Positions 1 to 9,565 are shown, numbered from the stretch's first letter. The stretch: DNA of 64,000 nt from Paludibaculum fermentans (GCF_015277775.1 NZ_CP063849.1:806001-870000), one strand, 5' to 3'. Numbers and translations are program-made. Notes: a model not told the origin generated them from the sequence alone.

Positions 1-1
1 G

Positions 2-391
2 GTAGCGTATGAACCTTCGGGCGAGGATTTTCTATCGCCATGCCTGGCGGAGGCCGATGTCGTGCGCAGAATCCTGCCGGCGCGAGAGTTCGCTGCCTGG
101 CTGACCGCCTTCCTGCCGCGGATCGAGATGGAACCTACCGTCGTCACCGACGTGACCGACGGGAAGATGTGGCATCTGGCCGGCCTGAATTTGAGCCGGG
201 CCTGGATGCTGGAGGGCATTGTGTCGCGGCTGCCGGCGGCGGATCCGCGCCGCAAGCCGCTCAGCGCCCTCTCGGGCCGGCTCAAACAGGCGGGGCTGGC
301 CAGCATCACGGGTGAACACTATGAAGGCGGCCATTGGCTGGGCAGCTTTGCGGTTTACCTGGTGAGCGGCCGGGGCCTGAGTTCCAAGTGA
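2..391 (+). CDS. DUF2891 family protein, 3' part only
   Basis: The open frame enters from the left edge with no start in the window, so only about 129 C-terminal residues are visible. The first readable residues are AYEPSGEDFLSPCLAEADVV, followed by a stretch rich in Leu, Pro and Trp that ends in GEHYEGGHWLGSFAVYLVSG. From memory this matches the C-terminal end of DUF2891, a family of alpha-helical proteins thought to have a six-hairpin glycosidase-like fold and no established biochemical role. The stop lies 31 bases before the beta-galactosidase start on the same strand, so the two could share a transcript. Moderate confidence, because only the tail is visible. Confidence 0.7.
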   Translation, partial: VAYEPSGEDFLSPCLAEADVVRRILPAREFAAWLTAFLPRIEMEPTVVTDVTDGKMWHLAGLNLSRAWMLEGIVSRLPAADPRRKPLSALSGRLKQAGLASITGEHYEGGHWLGSFAVYLVSGRGLSSK

Positions 392-422
392 AGCAGGTGT
401 CTGGGGCGGTAGGCTGGATAGC

Positions 423-2231
423 ATGAACCGGCGAGATGCTTTGGGTGTTCTGGCTGCCGCGGCGGCACGGCCATTGATGGGTGCTCCGGCACGACCAACA
501 TTTGGGGTCGAAGGCGACCGTTTCGTTCTGAACGGCAAGCCGTGGGTGATCCGGTCCGGCGAGATGCACTATGCGCGCGTGCCCCGAGAGTACTGGCGCG
601 ACCGCATGCGGAAGATGCGCGCCATGGGGCTGAACACCCTCTGCATGTACTCCTTCTGGAACCTGCACGAGCCCCGCCCGGGCGAGTTCGATTTTACCGG
701 CAATCTGGACATCGCGGCGTTCATCCGCACGGCGCAGGAGGAAGGGCTGTGGGTGATTGTGCGCCCGGGTCCCTATAGCTGTGCTGAGTGGGAGTTCGGC
801 GGCTACCCTTCGTGGCTCTTCAAGGATCCGGACATCAAGGTGCGCACGACCGATCCGCGCTTCCTGGAGCCGGCCGGCCGGTATCTGAAGCGGCTGGTGA
901 AGGAAGTGGCCCCCCTGCAGATCACGCGCGGTGGACCGGTGATCCTGGCACAGGTGGAGAACGAGTACGGCTCGTTCGGAAAAGACAAAGAGTACCTGAA
1001 CGCGATCCGGAAGATGCTGGTGGACGGCGGCCTGGAGATCACCCTTTACACCTCGGACGGCTCTCTGGATTACATGCTGAGCGGCGGGACCCTACCGGAC
1101 CTGCTGTCGGTCGTGAACTTCGGCGGAGACCCGCGCGAGGAGTTTGCGAACTTCGCCAAGTTCCGCAAAGGCGTGCCGCTGATGTGCGGCGAATATTGGG
1201 TGGGCTGGTTCGATCACTGGGGTGAACAGCATCACACGGGGGACAACAAGGTTCACCTGGATGGCCTGAACTGGATGCTGGAGCGGAACATTTCGTTCAA
1301 CCTCTACATGGTGCACGGTGGGACTTCATTCGGTCCCATGGCCGGTGCGAACTTCGACAAGGTCTATCAGCCGGATATCACGAGCTACGACTACGATTCA
1401 CCCATCGATGAGGCGGGGCGCCCGGCGAAGAAGTTCGCGGCCTACCGCGCGGTGATCGAGAAACACCTGCTGCCGGGCGAAGTAATTCCGGAGCTGCCGG
1501 CGCCGCTGCCGATGATTGAGATCCCGCGATTTGAGCTGAAGGAGTCGGCGCCGCTGCTCCCGGAGATGCAGCCGGTACTGACGGCAGATAAACCCCAGAC
1601 GTTCGAGTCGATCGGTCTGGACTATGGGTTCGTTCTCTATGAGACGCCCATCACCGCCGCAGGTGCCGGCAAGCTGCGTGTGGAAGGACTGCACGATTAT
1701 GCAGTCGTGATGCAGGGCACTCGGGTTCTCGGGCGGTTGGACCGCCGTCTGGAGCAGGACTCGCTGGCGGTGGAATTGCACGCAGGGGAACCGTTGCGAA
1801 TCCTGGTGGAGAACATGGGCCGCATCAACTTCGGCCTGAAGCTGATGGAGGATCGCAAGGGCATCCTGGGTGCGGTCACCCTCAATGGCGAGGAGCTGCA
1901 TGGCTGGAGCATGAGTCCTTACCAGATCGGGAAGCTGCGGAAGCTGGCGTTTGCCAAACGAGCCGAGGCGGCTCCTGCGTTCTGGCGCGGGACGTTCGCG
2001 CTGGCCGCCGCGGCCGATACCTACCTCGACACACAGGGCTGGGGCAAGGGCTACGTCTGGGTGAACAGCCATTGCCTGGGCCGGCGCTGGAAAATCGGGC
2101 CGCAGCAGACGTTGTATTGCCCCAAACAGTTCCTGAAGCGCGGCGTGAACGAGGTGGTGGTGCTCGACCTGGAAGACGGAGGCGCGAGGACCCTGGCCGG
2201 CGTCAAGGATCCTGTCTGGGCGAATACCTGA
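423..2231 (+). CDS. Beta-galactosidase, glycoside hydrolase family 35
   Basis: A 602-residue retaining beta-galactosidase, predicted to remove terminal beta-linked galactose from plant or microbial glycans. The N-terminus MNRRDALGVLAAAAARP looks like a short Tat/Sec export signal ending near residue 25, so the enzyme is probably periplasmic or secreted. The TIM-barrel domain covers about residues 28-350. The QVENEYGSFG block holds the expected acid/base Glu181, and MCGEYWVGWFDHWGE holds the nucleophile Glu257. Beta-sandwich domains follow, and residues near the end (WGKGYVWVNSHCLGRRWKIG) match the C-terminal jelly roll of GH35 enzymes. Length is normal for the bacterial family. The stop codon lies inside a 6-bp hairpin at 2227-2242. 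Confident call; the exact substrate cannot be read. Confidence 0.93.
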   Translation: MNRRDALGVLAAAAARPLMGAPARPTFGVEGDRFVLNGKPWVIRSGEMHYARVPREYWRDRMRKMRAMGLNTLCMYSFWNLHEPRPGEFDFTGNLDIAAFIRTAQEEGLWVIVRPGPYSCAEWEFGGYPSWLFKDPDIKVRTTDPRFLEPAGRYLKRLVKEVAPLQITRGGPVILAQVENEYGSFGKDKEYLNAIRKMLVDGGLEITLYTSDGSLDYMLSGGTLPDLLSVVNFGGDPREEFANFAKFRKGVPLMCGEYWVGWFDHWGEQHHTGDNKVHLDGLNWMLERNISFNLYMVHGGTSFGPMAGANFDKVYQPDITSYDYDSPIDEAGRPAKKFAAYRAVIEKHLLPGEVIPELPAPLPMIEIPRFELKESAPLLPEMQPVLTADKPQTFESIGLDYGFVLYETPITAAGAGKLRVEGLHDYAVVMQGTRVLGRLDRRLEQDSLAVELHAGEPLRILVENMGRINFGLKLMEDRKGILGAVTLNGEELHGWSMSPYQIGKLRKLAFAKRAEAAPAFWRGTFALAAAADTYLDTQGWGKGYVWVNSHCLGRRWKIGPQQTLYCPKQFLKRGVNEVVVLDLEDGGARTLAGVKDPVWANT

Positions 2232-2338
2232 GTCCGCTCAGGCCGGACAGGGCTGGTCTCCGTACTCCTTCTGCAGGCGGTCGAGCAGTGCTTTGAGCTC
2301 GACGGCCGCCTTCAGGAAATTGCGGCGCAGCATGGCTG

Positions 2339-2866
2339 CTATTTTATGGCTTCGCGCGACCAGTTGCGGATGGAGGCGATCTCGTCTTCCGGAATACACA
2401 GAAATTCGAGGAAACGCTGGTGGTAGTCCGGGTCCATTCGTTCGAAGTCCTGGTGCCAGCGGTGCAGGTCGGTGTCGGTGAAGCCGGAAGCGCGCAGCAG
2501 TTTGGTCCAAGTCTCGCGGTTCATGATATTGACGCGTTCCAGCAGGCGGCGGTTCTGCAGCAGGCCGACAATGATGCGCTGGCGATTGCGCAGCGATTCG
2601 ATCTCGGTGGCAAGGTGCTGGAGTTGGCGCTCCAGCGAGGCGGAGAGGTCCTTGCGGGGCTTGTCGATGACTTTGCGAATCTCTGAGAGCGGCAGCCCAG
2701 TCTGGCGGTAAAGGCAGATCTGGGCCAGGCGCTGCTCGTCGCCGGCCGTGTACCGGCGGTAGCCGTTCAACTGGCGGCCGGTCGGGGTGAGCAGGCCAAT
2801 CCGGTCGTAATACAGCAGGGTGGATCGGGACAGCCCGTGCCTGCGGCCGAGTTCCGTAATATTCAT
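2339..2866 (-). CDS. MerR-family transcriptional regulator
   Basis: A 175-residue regulator with a typical MerR winged helix-turn-helix at residues 1-70: MNITELGRRHGLSRSTLLYYD is the HTH, and the GYRRY wing follows. A coiled-coil dimerisation helix spans about residues 75-120. The short effector region (about 120-175) has no Cys pair, so it does not look like a metal or redox sensor; the ligand is unknown. The promoter-like site just upstream has the 19-base spacer typical of MerR-activated promoters, so autoregulation is likely. It is divergent from the protease gene at 2977. In the -1 frame an open stretch continues past the stop to 2238 and reads MLRRNFLKAAVELKALLDRL, a plausible helix; this could be a lost tail, a tiny separate gene or chance. 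Confidence 0.9.
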   Translation of the reverse strand: MNITELGRRHGLSRSTLLYYDRIGLLTPTGRQLNGYRRYTAGDEQRLAQICLYRQTGLPLSEIRKVIDKPRKDLSASLERQLQHLATEIESLRNRQRIIVGLLQNRRLLERVNIMNRETWTKLLRASGFTDTDLHRWHQDFERMDPDYHQRFLEFLCIPEDEIASIRNWSREAIK

Positions 2867-2890
2867 GACTCCAGGTCACCTCACGACCCC

Positions 2891-2921
2891 ATTGTGAAGT
2901 GTGAAGCTGTAGTCGGGTCAA
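2891..2921 (-). promoter_or_regulatory. Putative MerR-type promoter with 19-base spacer
   Basis: Read on the minus strand, TTGACC (2916-2921) and CACAAT (2891-2896) are separated by exactly 19 bases. MerR-family regulators typically act on promoters with an over-long 19-20-base spacer, twisting the DNA to align the elements. The spacer contains a direct repeat of CTTCAC. The site sits about 25 bases upstream of the MerR gene start, which suggests self-control. It might also influence the divergent protease gene. This is inference from spacing and position. Confidence 0.45.
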
Positions 2922-2976
2922 GCCCTTCTGGAGTTTACAGGGGCAATCACCCTCCGCATGCTAGGATTCGAGGTGT

Positions 2977-5900
2977 ATGAGGCAGATTTGTCTTCTTCTC
3001 CTGACCGCTTCGTTAGCCTTTGGCCAGACCAAGCTATTGCGGTTTCCTGACATTCATGGCGACAGAGTCGCGTTTACTTATGCCGGTGATATCTGGACGG
3101 CGTCTGCCTCCGGCGGCACGGCGACTCGGTTGACGGCCCATCCCGGGATGGAGCTATTTGCCAAGTTCTCTCCGGACGGGAAATGGATCGCTTTCACGGG
3201 GCAGTATGACGGCGACGAGCAGGTCTACGTGATGCCCTCGACGGGTGGGGTGCCGAAGCAGTTGACCTACTATCCGGCGCGCGGACCCCTACCCGCCCGC
3301 TGGGGCTATGACAATCAGGTCTATGGTTGGACCCCGGACGGGAAGTCGATCCTCTTCCGGTCAGTACGCGATTCCTGGGCGGTGGCGGATTCCAGGTTGT
3401 ACACCGTGCCGGCGGCCGGTGGTCCAGCCAAGGCGCTGCCGATGCCGAAATCAGGCCCGGGCGTCATGTCGCCCGATGGGCAGAAAGTTCTGTATTCTCC
3501 CTTGTTCCGCGATTTCCGCACCTGGAAACGCTATCAGGGCGGCTGGCAACAGGATCTCTACATCTACGACCTGAAGACCAACGACGTAGAGGCAATCGCC
3601 AATTCGCCGCGGACCGAACGTGAGCCGATGTGGATCGGTTCCAAGGTCTACTTCTCTTCTGACCGTACGGGCACCTTCAACATTTACGAATACGATCCGG
3701 GTTCCAAAAAGGTGAAGGAACTGACGAACTCCACCAAGTGGGACGCGCGCTGGGCCAGCGCCGATCGCCAGGGCCGCATTGTCTACGAGTTGAACGGCGA
3801 ACTCCAGGTGCTGGAAGCGAAGAACGGGCAGTCGAAGAAGATTTCCATCGATGTTCCGACGGACGGAGTCGCCTCGCGGCCTTCGACCGTGAATGTCGGC
3901 GGGCAGGTGGAGGGTTGGGACCTCAGCCCCAAAGGCGAGCGCGCGCTGTTTGTGGCGCATGGAGATATCTTTACCGCCCCCATTGAGAAGGGCGTGGTCC
4001 GCAACCTCACGCACAGCTCGAATGCGCACGACAAAGCGGCGGAATGGTCTCCGGACGGCCGGCGGATTGTCTACATCAGCGACCGCACGGGGGAGGAAGA
4101 GCTATGGGTGATCAACCAGGATGGTTCCGGTCAACCGGAGCAACTCACGACGGGTGGACGCGCGATGCGCTACCGGCCCACGTGGTCGCCGGACGCGAAG
4201 AAGATTGCCTTCAGTGACAAGGATGGGAAGTTGTTCGTCCTGACCTTGTCGGACAAGTCCGTAATTGAAGTTGCGCGCGACCGGCGCGGCTCCATGCAAG
4301 AGTACGTCTGGTCGCCGGATAGCGCCTATATCGCTTACAGCCTGGACGATACGAACGGGTTCCGCTCGATCTGGATCTGGAGCGCCGGCGAGAACAAAGC
4401 GCATCAGGTGACAGGTGAGATGTTTAACGAGTACTCCCCCGCGTGGGATCCGGAAGGCAATTACCTCTGGTATTTGAGCGATCGTGAGTACGCGCCCATC
4501 ATCAGCGCCTCCGAGTTCAACTACGCAACGGCGCGCAACACCCTGATCTACGGCTTGGCCCTGCGGAAGGATGTGAAGAACCCCTTTGCGCCGGAAGACG
4601 ACTCGGTGCAGCTCCAGGACGACAAGAAGGCAGACGAGAAGAAGGCTGACGACAAGAAGCCGGAAGAGAAGAAGCCCATTCGCATCGACTTCGATGGCAT
4701 CAGCGCCCGGGTGGTGCGTGTGCCCGTGCCGGCGGCCAATTACGGATCATTAACCGCAGTTAAGGGCCACCTGGTCTATGAAAAGGCGGGGAACCCTTAC
4801 TATGGCCGGGAAAGCGAGACGCCGCCGTCCATCCAGATCTTCGCGCTGAAGGAACGCAAGGAATCGAGCCTGGTCGAGGGCGCCGGCGGCTACGCGACGT
4901 CGGCTGACGGATCGAAGATGCTGGTACGGCAGGGCGGCGGTTTCTCCCTGTACGATGTGAACCCCAAGGGCCGCGACTCCAAGAAAGCCGTGTCGACAGC
5001 GGATCTGAAGCTCGAGCGGATCCCGTCGCAGGAGTGGGCCCAGATCTTCAACGAGGTCTGGCGGCGCTACCGCGACTTCTTCTATGCGAAGAACATGAAC
5101 GGCTACGACTGGGAGGCGCTCCGCCAACAGTACGCACCGATGCTGGAGTATGTCGGCCACCGTTCCGATCTGAACTACATCATCGGAGAGATGATCGCGG
5201 AGTTGAACTCGGGCCACGCCTACATCGACGGCGGGACCTGGGACCGGCCGGAGCGTCCGCGTGTGGCGCTGCCTGGCGCCCGCTTCGAGTTGGAGGAAGC
5301 ATCCGGACGCTACAAGCTCGCCCGGATCTTCGCCGGCCAGAACGAGGAAGCGGTCTACCGGTCGCCTCTGACCGAGGTCGGAGTGGACGTGAAGGCCGGC
5401 GACTACGTGCTGGCGGTGGACGGCGAGGAACTGAAGGCCAACGAAGATCCTTACCGGTTGCTGCGGGGCAAGGCCGGGAAGGCGGTCCGGTTCACGGTGA
5501 ACAGCAAGCCCGAGATGAATGGTTCAAGGGAGATCACGTTCCAGCCTTTGGATAGCGAGACGGACCTGATCTACCTGGAGATGATCGAAGCCAATCGGGC
5601 CAGGGTGGACAAGGCCACGAACGGGCGGGTGGGCTACCTTCACGTCCCCAATATGGGCGCCGAGGGCATCCGCGAGTTCATCAAGTGGTACTACGGCCAG
5701 ACGCGCAAGGACGGGTTGGTGATCGACGACCGCGGCAATGGCGGAGGCAATGTCTCCCGCATGCTGATTGAGCGGCTGAGGCGCCAGATGCTGGCGACCG
5801 GATTCTCGCGCAATTCGGATGAGCCCACCACCTACCCGGACGGAGTGATGATTGGCCCCATGGTGTGTCTGTTAAACGAGACATCCGCCTCGGACGGCGA

Positions 5901-6231
5901 TATCTTCCCGGCCATGTTCCGTGAGGCGAAACTGGGTCCACTGATCGGGAAGCGCAGTTGGGGCGGCGTGGTTGGCATCACCAATCACGGGAATCTGGTC
6001 GACGGCGGCGTCGTGAACGTGCCGGAGTTCGGATTCGCCAATACGAAGGGTGAATGGATCATTGAAGGGGTTGGCGTGGAGCCGGATATCACGGTGGAAA
6101 ATGACCCGAAATCCGTGATAGCAGGGCATGATCCGCAGTTGGAGCGGGCCATCGACGAGGTGATGAAGCGGATCCAGCAGGGGGGCAAAAAGCTGCCCAG
6201 CCGGCCTCCGGACCCCGTGAAGACGAAGTAG
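2977..6231 (+). CDS. Tricorn-type S41 serine protease with beta-propeller and PDZ domains
   Basis: A 1084-residue homologue of archaeal tricorn protease. It has a cleavable signal peptide (MRQICLLLLTASLAFGQ), unlike cytoplasmic archaeal tricorn, so it probably works in the periplasm. Residues 20-540 form TolB/WD40-like propeller repeats, with repeated WSPDG- and DRTG-type motifs. A very charged Asp/Glu/Lys linker at about 548-570 joins them to the C-terminal half. A tricorn C1 helical region, a PDZ domain (about 765-850) and the S41 peptidase core follow. The expected catalytic residues are His747 (LNSGHAYI) and Ser972 (TSASDGDIF). It would degrade oligopeptides, feeding aminopeptidases. The gene is monocistronic here, with the SNF2 gene 75 bases downstream. 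High confidence for family. Confidence 0.93.
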   Translation: MRQICLLLLTASLAFGQTKLLRFPDIHGDRVAFTYAGDIWTASASGGTATRLTAHPGMELFAKFSPDGKWIAFTGQYDGDEQVYVMPSTGGVPKQLTYYPARGPLPARWGYDNQVYGWTPDGKSILFRSVRDSWAVADSRLYTVPAAGGPAKALPMPKSGPGVMSPDGQKVLYSPLFRDFRTWKRYQGGWQQDLYIYDLKTNDVEAIANSPRTEREPMWIGSKVYFSSDRTGTFNIYEYDPGSKKVKELTNSTKWDARWASADRQGRIVYELNGELQVLEAKNGQSKKISIDVPTDGVASRPSTVNVGGQVEGWDLSPKGERALFVAHGDIFTAPIEKGVVRNLTHSSNAHDKAAEWSPDGRRIVYISDRTGEEELWVINQDGSGQPEQLTTGGRAMRYRPTWSPDAKKIAFSDKDGKLFVLTLSDKSVIEVARDRRGSMQEYVWSPDSAYIAYSLDDTNGFRSIWIWSAGENKAHQVTGEMFNEYSPAWDPEGNYLWYLSDREYAPIISASEFNYATARNTLIYGLALRKDVKNPFAPEDDSVQLQDDKKADEKKADDKKPEEKKPIRIDFDGISARVVRVPVPAANYGSLTAVKGHLVYEKAGNPYYGRESETPPSIQIFALKERKESSLVEGAGGYATSADGSKMLVRQGGGFSLYDVNPKGRDSKKAVSTADLKLERIPSQEWAQIFNEVWRRYRDFFYAKNMNGYDWEALRQQYAPMLEYVGHRSDLNYIIGEMIAELNSGHAYIDGGTWDRPERPRVALPGARFELEEASGRYKLARIFAGQNEEAVYRSPLTEVGVDVKAGDYVLAVDGEELKANEDPYRLLRGKAGKAVRFTVNSKPEMNGSREITFQPLDSETDLIYLEMIEANRARVDKATNGRVGYLHVPNMGAEGIREFIKWYYGQTRKDGLVIDDRGNGGGNVSRMLIERLRRQMLATGFSRNSDEPTTYPDGVMIGPMVCLLNETSASDGDIFPAMFREAKLGPLIGKRSWGGVVGITNHGNLVDGGVVNVPEFGFANTKGEWIIEGVGVEPDITVENDPKSVIAGHDPQLERAIDEVMKRIQQGGKKLPSRPPDPVKTK

Positions 6232-6306
6232 ATCGAAAACTCATTTTCGTTCCCTTCAGCATTGGAGAGGGGGAGACCGCTAAAATGAAAGATTACCTCC
6301 TCTTCA

Positions 6307-9300
6307 ATGACGATCTCTTCTAAACTCGCCTATCAGTTTGACCGGCGAGTTCAATTCCGAGGCCAGGATCTCTTCGCGGGTGGTGCGGTGACTGTCCGCC
6401 AGGCCAGTCCGCGGCATCTGATCGCGGATGTCCAGGGTTCGCGGCCGTATCGAGTGACCCTGCGTTACGACCTGAACCGGTTGTACGTGGAGTGTAACTG
6501 CCCTTATTTCATCGATGAAGGGCCTTGCAAGCACGTTTGGGCCGCGGTGATGGCGGCCGATGATCGCGGATCGCTGGCTGAGGCGGCGGAAGCGCGTTCA
6601 CTCCAATTGCGGGATGATCCTCCGCAATCGGTTCCGGGCACCACGCCGCCGTTCGCCCCTCCGGCTCCGCAACTGCCCCTATGGAGCGAGCAGTTGGGCT
6701 CCATCGAGAGGCAGTTTCAAGGTCGGCGCGTGGACGGCCCGGAACTGCCGGTGGACTTTGAGATTCAATACGTTGTGGAGAGTTCGGCCTCGCAATCGGC
6801 TGGCGCGATCGTGCTGGATATCTACTTCCGCAGCAGGAAGAAGAACGGCGAGTGGACGACGCTGAAGGACTTCCGCATCAGCGCGCAGCAGGTGGCCTCG
6901 CTACCGGATCCGGTGGATGTGGAAGTGCTGGCGTCACTGATGGGGGCGCAGGAGACGTACATGATGTACGCTCCGGCGCTGGGTTCGCAGCGGCGGCGTG
7001 CCTTGCCGGCCGCACTGGCGCAGCGCCTGGTTCCGCTGATGGCGGGCACCGGACGCCTGTTGGTGCGTGGCGTGGGGGCGGTGGGGGATCTGTCTCCGGC
7101 GGTCTGGGATGACGGCGCCCCGTGGCAGTTCTGGCTGGAGATCCGGCAGGACGACCACGATCAATGGGGCATCGAAGGCTCCCTGCGGCGCGGCGACGAG
7201 CGCATGGAATTGGAAGAGCCCACCCTGATGTCCGGCGCGGGGTTCCTGTTCGCGCAAGGCCGGGTAGCCCGCCTGGAGCAGCCGGAATCGCACCCCTGGA
7301 TGTCGCAACTGCGTGAATTCAAACGGATTCCGTTCCCTGACCGGGAGCGGGACACGGTGATGGAGCGGCTGCTGGCGAGTCCCGTACTGCCGCATCTGGA
7401 TCTGGATGAGGCGCTTCGGTTCGAGGAACGCAGCGGTTCGCCACGGGTCGGCTTGCGGATCTCCCAGAAGCGCGAAATGTGGGGTGAGGAGTACTTCCAG
7501 TCGCGGCTGATCTTTGAGTACGGTTTCGGCTGGAAAGAGGAAGCTTCGGCCGGCCGCGGCTTCTGGCTGCCTGAGGAGCGGGTGTTTTTCCTGCGGGATC
7601 AAGGCCTGGAAGAAGAAGCCCGGGGCATGCTGCGCAGCCTGGGCCTGCGGCCGCCCAGCGACGGCCGGGGCGCCTGGCGCCTGGCGACGAAGGCAATGCC
7701 CAAGGTGGTGCGCGAACTGGTGCAGGCGTCGTGGCACGTGGAAGCGGAAGGTAAGGCATTCCGGAGAGCGGGCGAGGTCCGTGTGGATGTCCGGTCGGGC
7801 ATTGATTGGTTCGAACTGCACGGGTCGGTCGACTATGGCGATACGACGGTGCAACTGCCGGCGCTGCTGGCGGCGCTGCGGCGCGGCGATGGAATGATCC
7901 AGCTCGGCGACGGGACGTTCGGCCTGCTGCCGGAGAAGTGGCTGCAACAGTTCGGGCCGTTGGCCGGGCTGGGGCAGAAGCAGGAAGACCACCTGCGGTT
8001 CCGGATGAATCAGGCGATGTTGCTGGATGCGCTGCTGGCGGCGCAGCCGGCGGTCCAGTTCGACCAGCAGTTCCAGGGCATCCGGGAACGCATGACCAGC
8101 TTCCGGGGTGTTGACCCGATGGAGCAACCGGCCGGGTTCGTCGGGCAGTTAAGGGACTACCAGCGGGTGGGGCTCGGGTGGATGGCGTTCCTGCGGGATT
8201 ACGGGTTTGGCGGGTGCCTGGCAGACGACATGGGTGTCGGCAAAACGCCACAGGTCCTGGCTGCGCTGGAGCAGAGGCGGGCCGAAGGACATGGACCGTC
8301 GATGGTGGTGGCGCCGCGGTCAGTGATCTTCAACTGGCGGCAGGAAGCGGCCCGGTTTACTCCCCAGCTGCGGGTGTTGGAGTACAGCGGATTGGCCCGC
8401 GACGCGGCGGAGATCCTGGAATACGATCTGGTCCTGACTACCTATGGGACCGTCCTGCGGGATGCACCCCGTTTGGCGGAGATCGAGTTCGACTATCTGG
8501 TGCTGGATGAAGCGCAGGCGATCAAGAACGCGTCCACGGCGTCGGCCAAGGCCGTCCGGCTGCTGCGCGGCCGGCACCGGTTGGCGCTGAGCGGTACGCC
8601 GGTTGAGAATCACCTGGGCGAATTGTGGAGCCTGTTTGAGTTCCTGAATCCCGGCATGCTCGGCGAGGCGAAGGTGCTGCAGATGGCCGGCGGCCTGGCG
8701 CGCAATCCGAGTGACGAAGCCCGGCGGCTGCTGTCGCAGGCGCTGCGTCCCTTCATCCTGCGCAGGACGAAGAAGCAGGTGGCCCGCGAGTTGCCGGACA
8801 AGACGGAGCAGACCGTCTACTGCGAGTTGGAACCGGCGCAGCGGCGGCAATATGAAGAGTTGCGGGCGCACTACCGCGAGTCTCTCCTGCAGAGGGTGAC
8901 TGCGCGCGGACTGGGGCGCTCGAAGATGCACGTCCTGGAGGCTTTGCTGCGGCTGAGGCAGGCGGCTTGCCATCCCGGTTTGCTGGATCCGCGCAGGTCG
9001 AATGAGCCGAGCGCGAAGATCGATCTATTGATCGATCAGCTTGAGGAGCTGCGCGATGAAGGTCACAAGGCGCTGGTGTTCTCGCAGTTCACCAGCCTGC
9101 TGGCGATCGTCCGGGCGCGTTTGGACAAGCTGGGGATCCGCTATGAGTACCTGGATGGAGCGACGCGCGACCGGCAGGCGCGGGTCGAGAACTTCCAGAA
9201 TGATCCGGAATGCGGGTTGTTCCTGATCAGCCTGAAGGCCGGCGGACTGGGGCTGAATCTGACCGCGGCCGAGTATGTGTTTTTGCTGGATCCGTGGTGG

Positions 9301-9516
9301 AATCCGGCGGTGGAGGCCCAGGCCGTGGATCGCGCGCACCGCATCGGCCAAACGCGCCAGGTGTTCGCTTACCGCCTGATTGCGAAGGGCACGGTGGAGG
9401 AGAAGGTGCTCGAGTTGCAGAAGAGCAAACGCGACCTGGCCGATGCGATCCTGAGCGAGGACAACAGCTTACTCAAGAACCTGACGCGTGAGGACTTGGA
9501 GTTGCTGCTCAGCTAG
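6307..9516 (+). CDS. SNF2-family helicase with N-terminal SWIM zinc finger
   Basis: A 1069-residue Swi2/Snf2 ATPase. The SWIM zinc-binding motif CxC...CxH is intact near the start (Cys63, Cys65, Cys74, His76), within a region predicted to bind DNA or protein. The long middle (about 100-600) is a family-specific extension. The helicase core starts near residue 615: Walker A DDMGVGKT (640-647), DEAQ box (734-737), SGTPVENHLGELWSLFEFLNP, and the C-terminal half with QFTSLL, GGLGLNL and the arginine-finger region DRAHRIGQTR. All motifs for ATP hydrolysis are present, so an active translocase is expected. Bacterial members are little studied; some defence systems use SNF2 ATPases, but no defence partner is adjacent here, so a DNA-repair or nucleoprotein-remodelling role is just as likely. 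Confidence 0.93.
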   Translation: MTISSKLAYQFDRRVQFRGQDLFAGGAVTVRQASPRHLIADVQGSRPYRVTLRYDLNRLYVECNCPYFIDEGPCKHVWAAVMAADDRGSLAEAAEARSLQLRDDPPQSVPGTTPPFAPPAPQLPLWSEQLGSIERQFQGRRVDGPELPVDFEIQYVVESSASQSAGAIVLDIYFRSRKKNGEWTTLKDFRISAQQVASLPDPVDVEVLASLMGAQETYMMYAPALGSQRRRALPAALAQRLVPLMAGTGRLLVRGVGAVGDLSPAVWDDGAPWQFWLEIRQDDHDQWGIEGSLRRGDERMELEEPTLMSGAGFLFAQGRVARLEQPESHPWMSQLREFKRIPFPDRERDTVMERLLASPVLPHLDLDEALRFEERSGSPRVGLRISQKREMWGEEYFQSRLIFEYGFGWKEEASAGRGFWLPEERVFFLRDQGLEEEARGMLRSLGLRPPSDGRGAWRLATKAMPKVVRELVQASWHVEAEGKAFRRAGEVRVDVRSGIDWFELHGSVDYGDTTVQLPALLAALRRGDGMIQLGDGTFGLLPEKWLQQFGPLAGLGQKQEDHLRFRMNQAMLLDALLAAQPAVQFDQQFQGIRERMTSFRGVDPMEQPAGFVGQLRDYQRVGLGWMAFLRDYGFGGCLADDMGVGKTPQVLAALEQRRAEGHGPSMVVAPRSVIFNWRQEAARFTPQLRVLEYSGLARDAAEILEYDLVLTTYGTVLRDAPRLAEIEFDYLVLDEAQAIKNASTASAKAVRLLRGRHRLALSGTPVENHLGELWSLFEFLNPGMLGEAKVLQMAGGLARNPSDEARRLLSQALRPFILRRTKKQVARELPDKTEQTVYCELEPAQRRQYEELRAHYRESLLQRVTARGLGRSKMHVLEALLRLRQAACHPGLLDPRRSNEPSAKIDLLIDQLEELRDEGHKALVFSQFTSLLAIVRARLDKLGIRYEYLDGATRDRQARVENFQNDPECGLFLISLKAGGLGLNLTAAEYVFLLDPWWNPAVEAQAVDRAHRIGQTRQVFAYRLIAKGTVEEKVLELQKSKRDLADAILSEDNSLLKNLTREDLELLLS

Positions 9517-9540
9517 CCGAGATAGGCTAAACTAACAGTA

Positions 9541-9560
9541 GTGGCGGTAGTCACTGCCAC
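9541..9560 (+). terminator. Small hairpin between helicase gene and tRNA-Gln
   Basis: GTGGCG and TGCCAC can pair as a 6-bp stem (one G-U) around an 8-base loop, 24 bases after the helicase stop. No T-run follows, so it is at best a weak terminator or a leader hairpin of the tRNA transcript. Confidence 0.25.
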
Positions 9561-9565
9561 CCTGC

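Noticed and set aside
2227-2242. 6-bp hairpin CCTGAG-TCCG-CTCAGG at the end of the beta-galactosidase gene
   Set aside because: It overlaps the stop codon and has no T-run, so it is too weak to call a terminator.
4620-4680. Repetitive GACAAGAAGGC-like DNA in the protease gene
   Set aside because: It encodes the Asp/Glu/Lys linker of the tricorn-like protein. The repeats are degenerate and in frame, so no separate repeat element is claimed.
6934-8127. 397-codon minus-strand frame opposite the SNF2 gene
   Set aside because: Composition (Gln/Arg/His/Leu) is a shadow of the sense gene; no start context or family motif.
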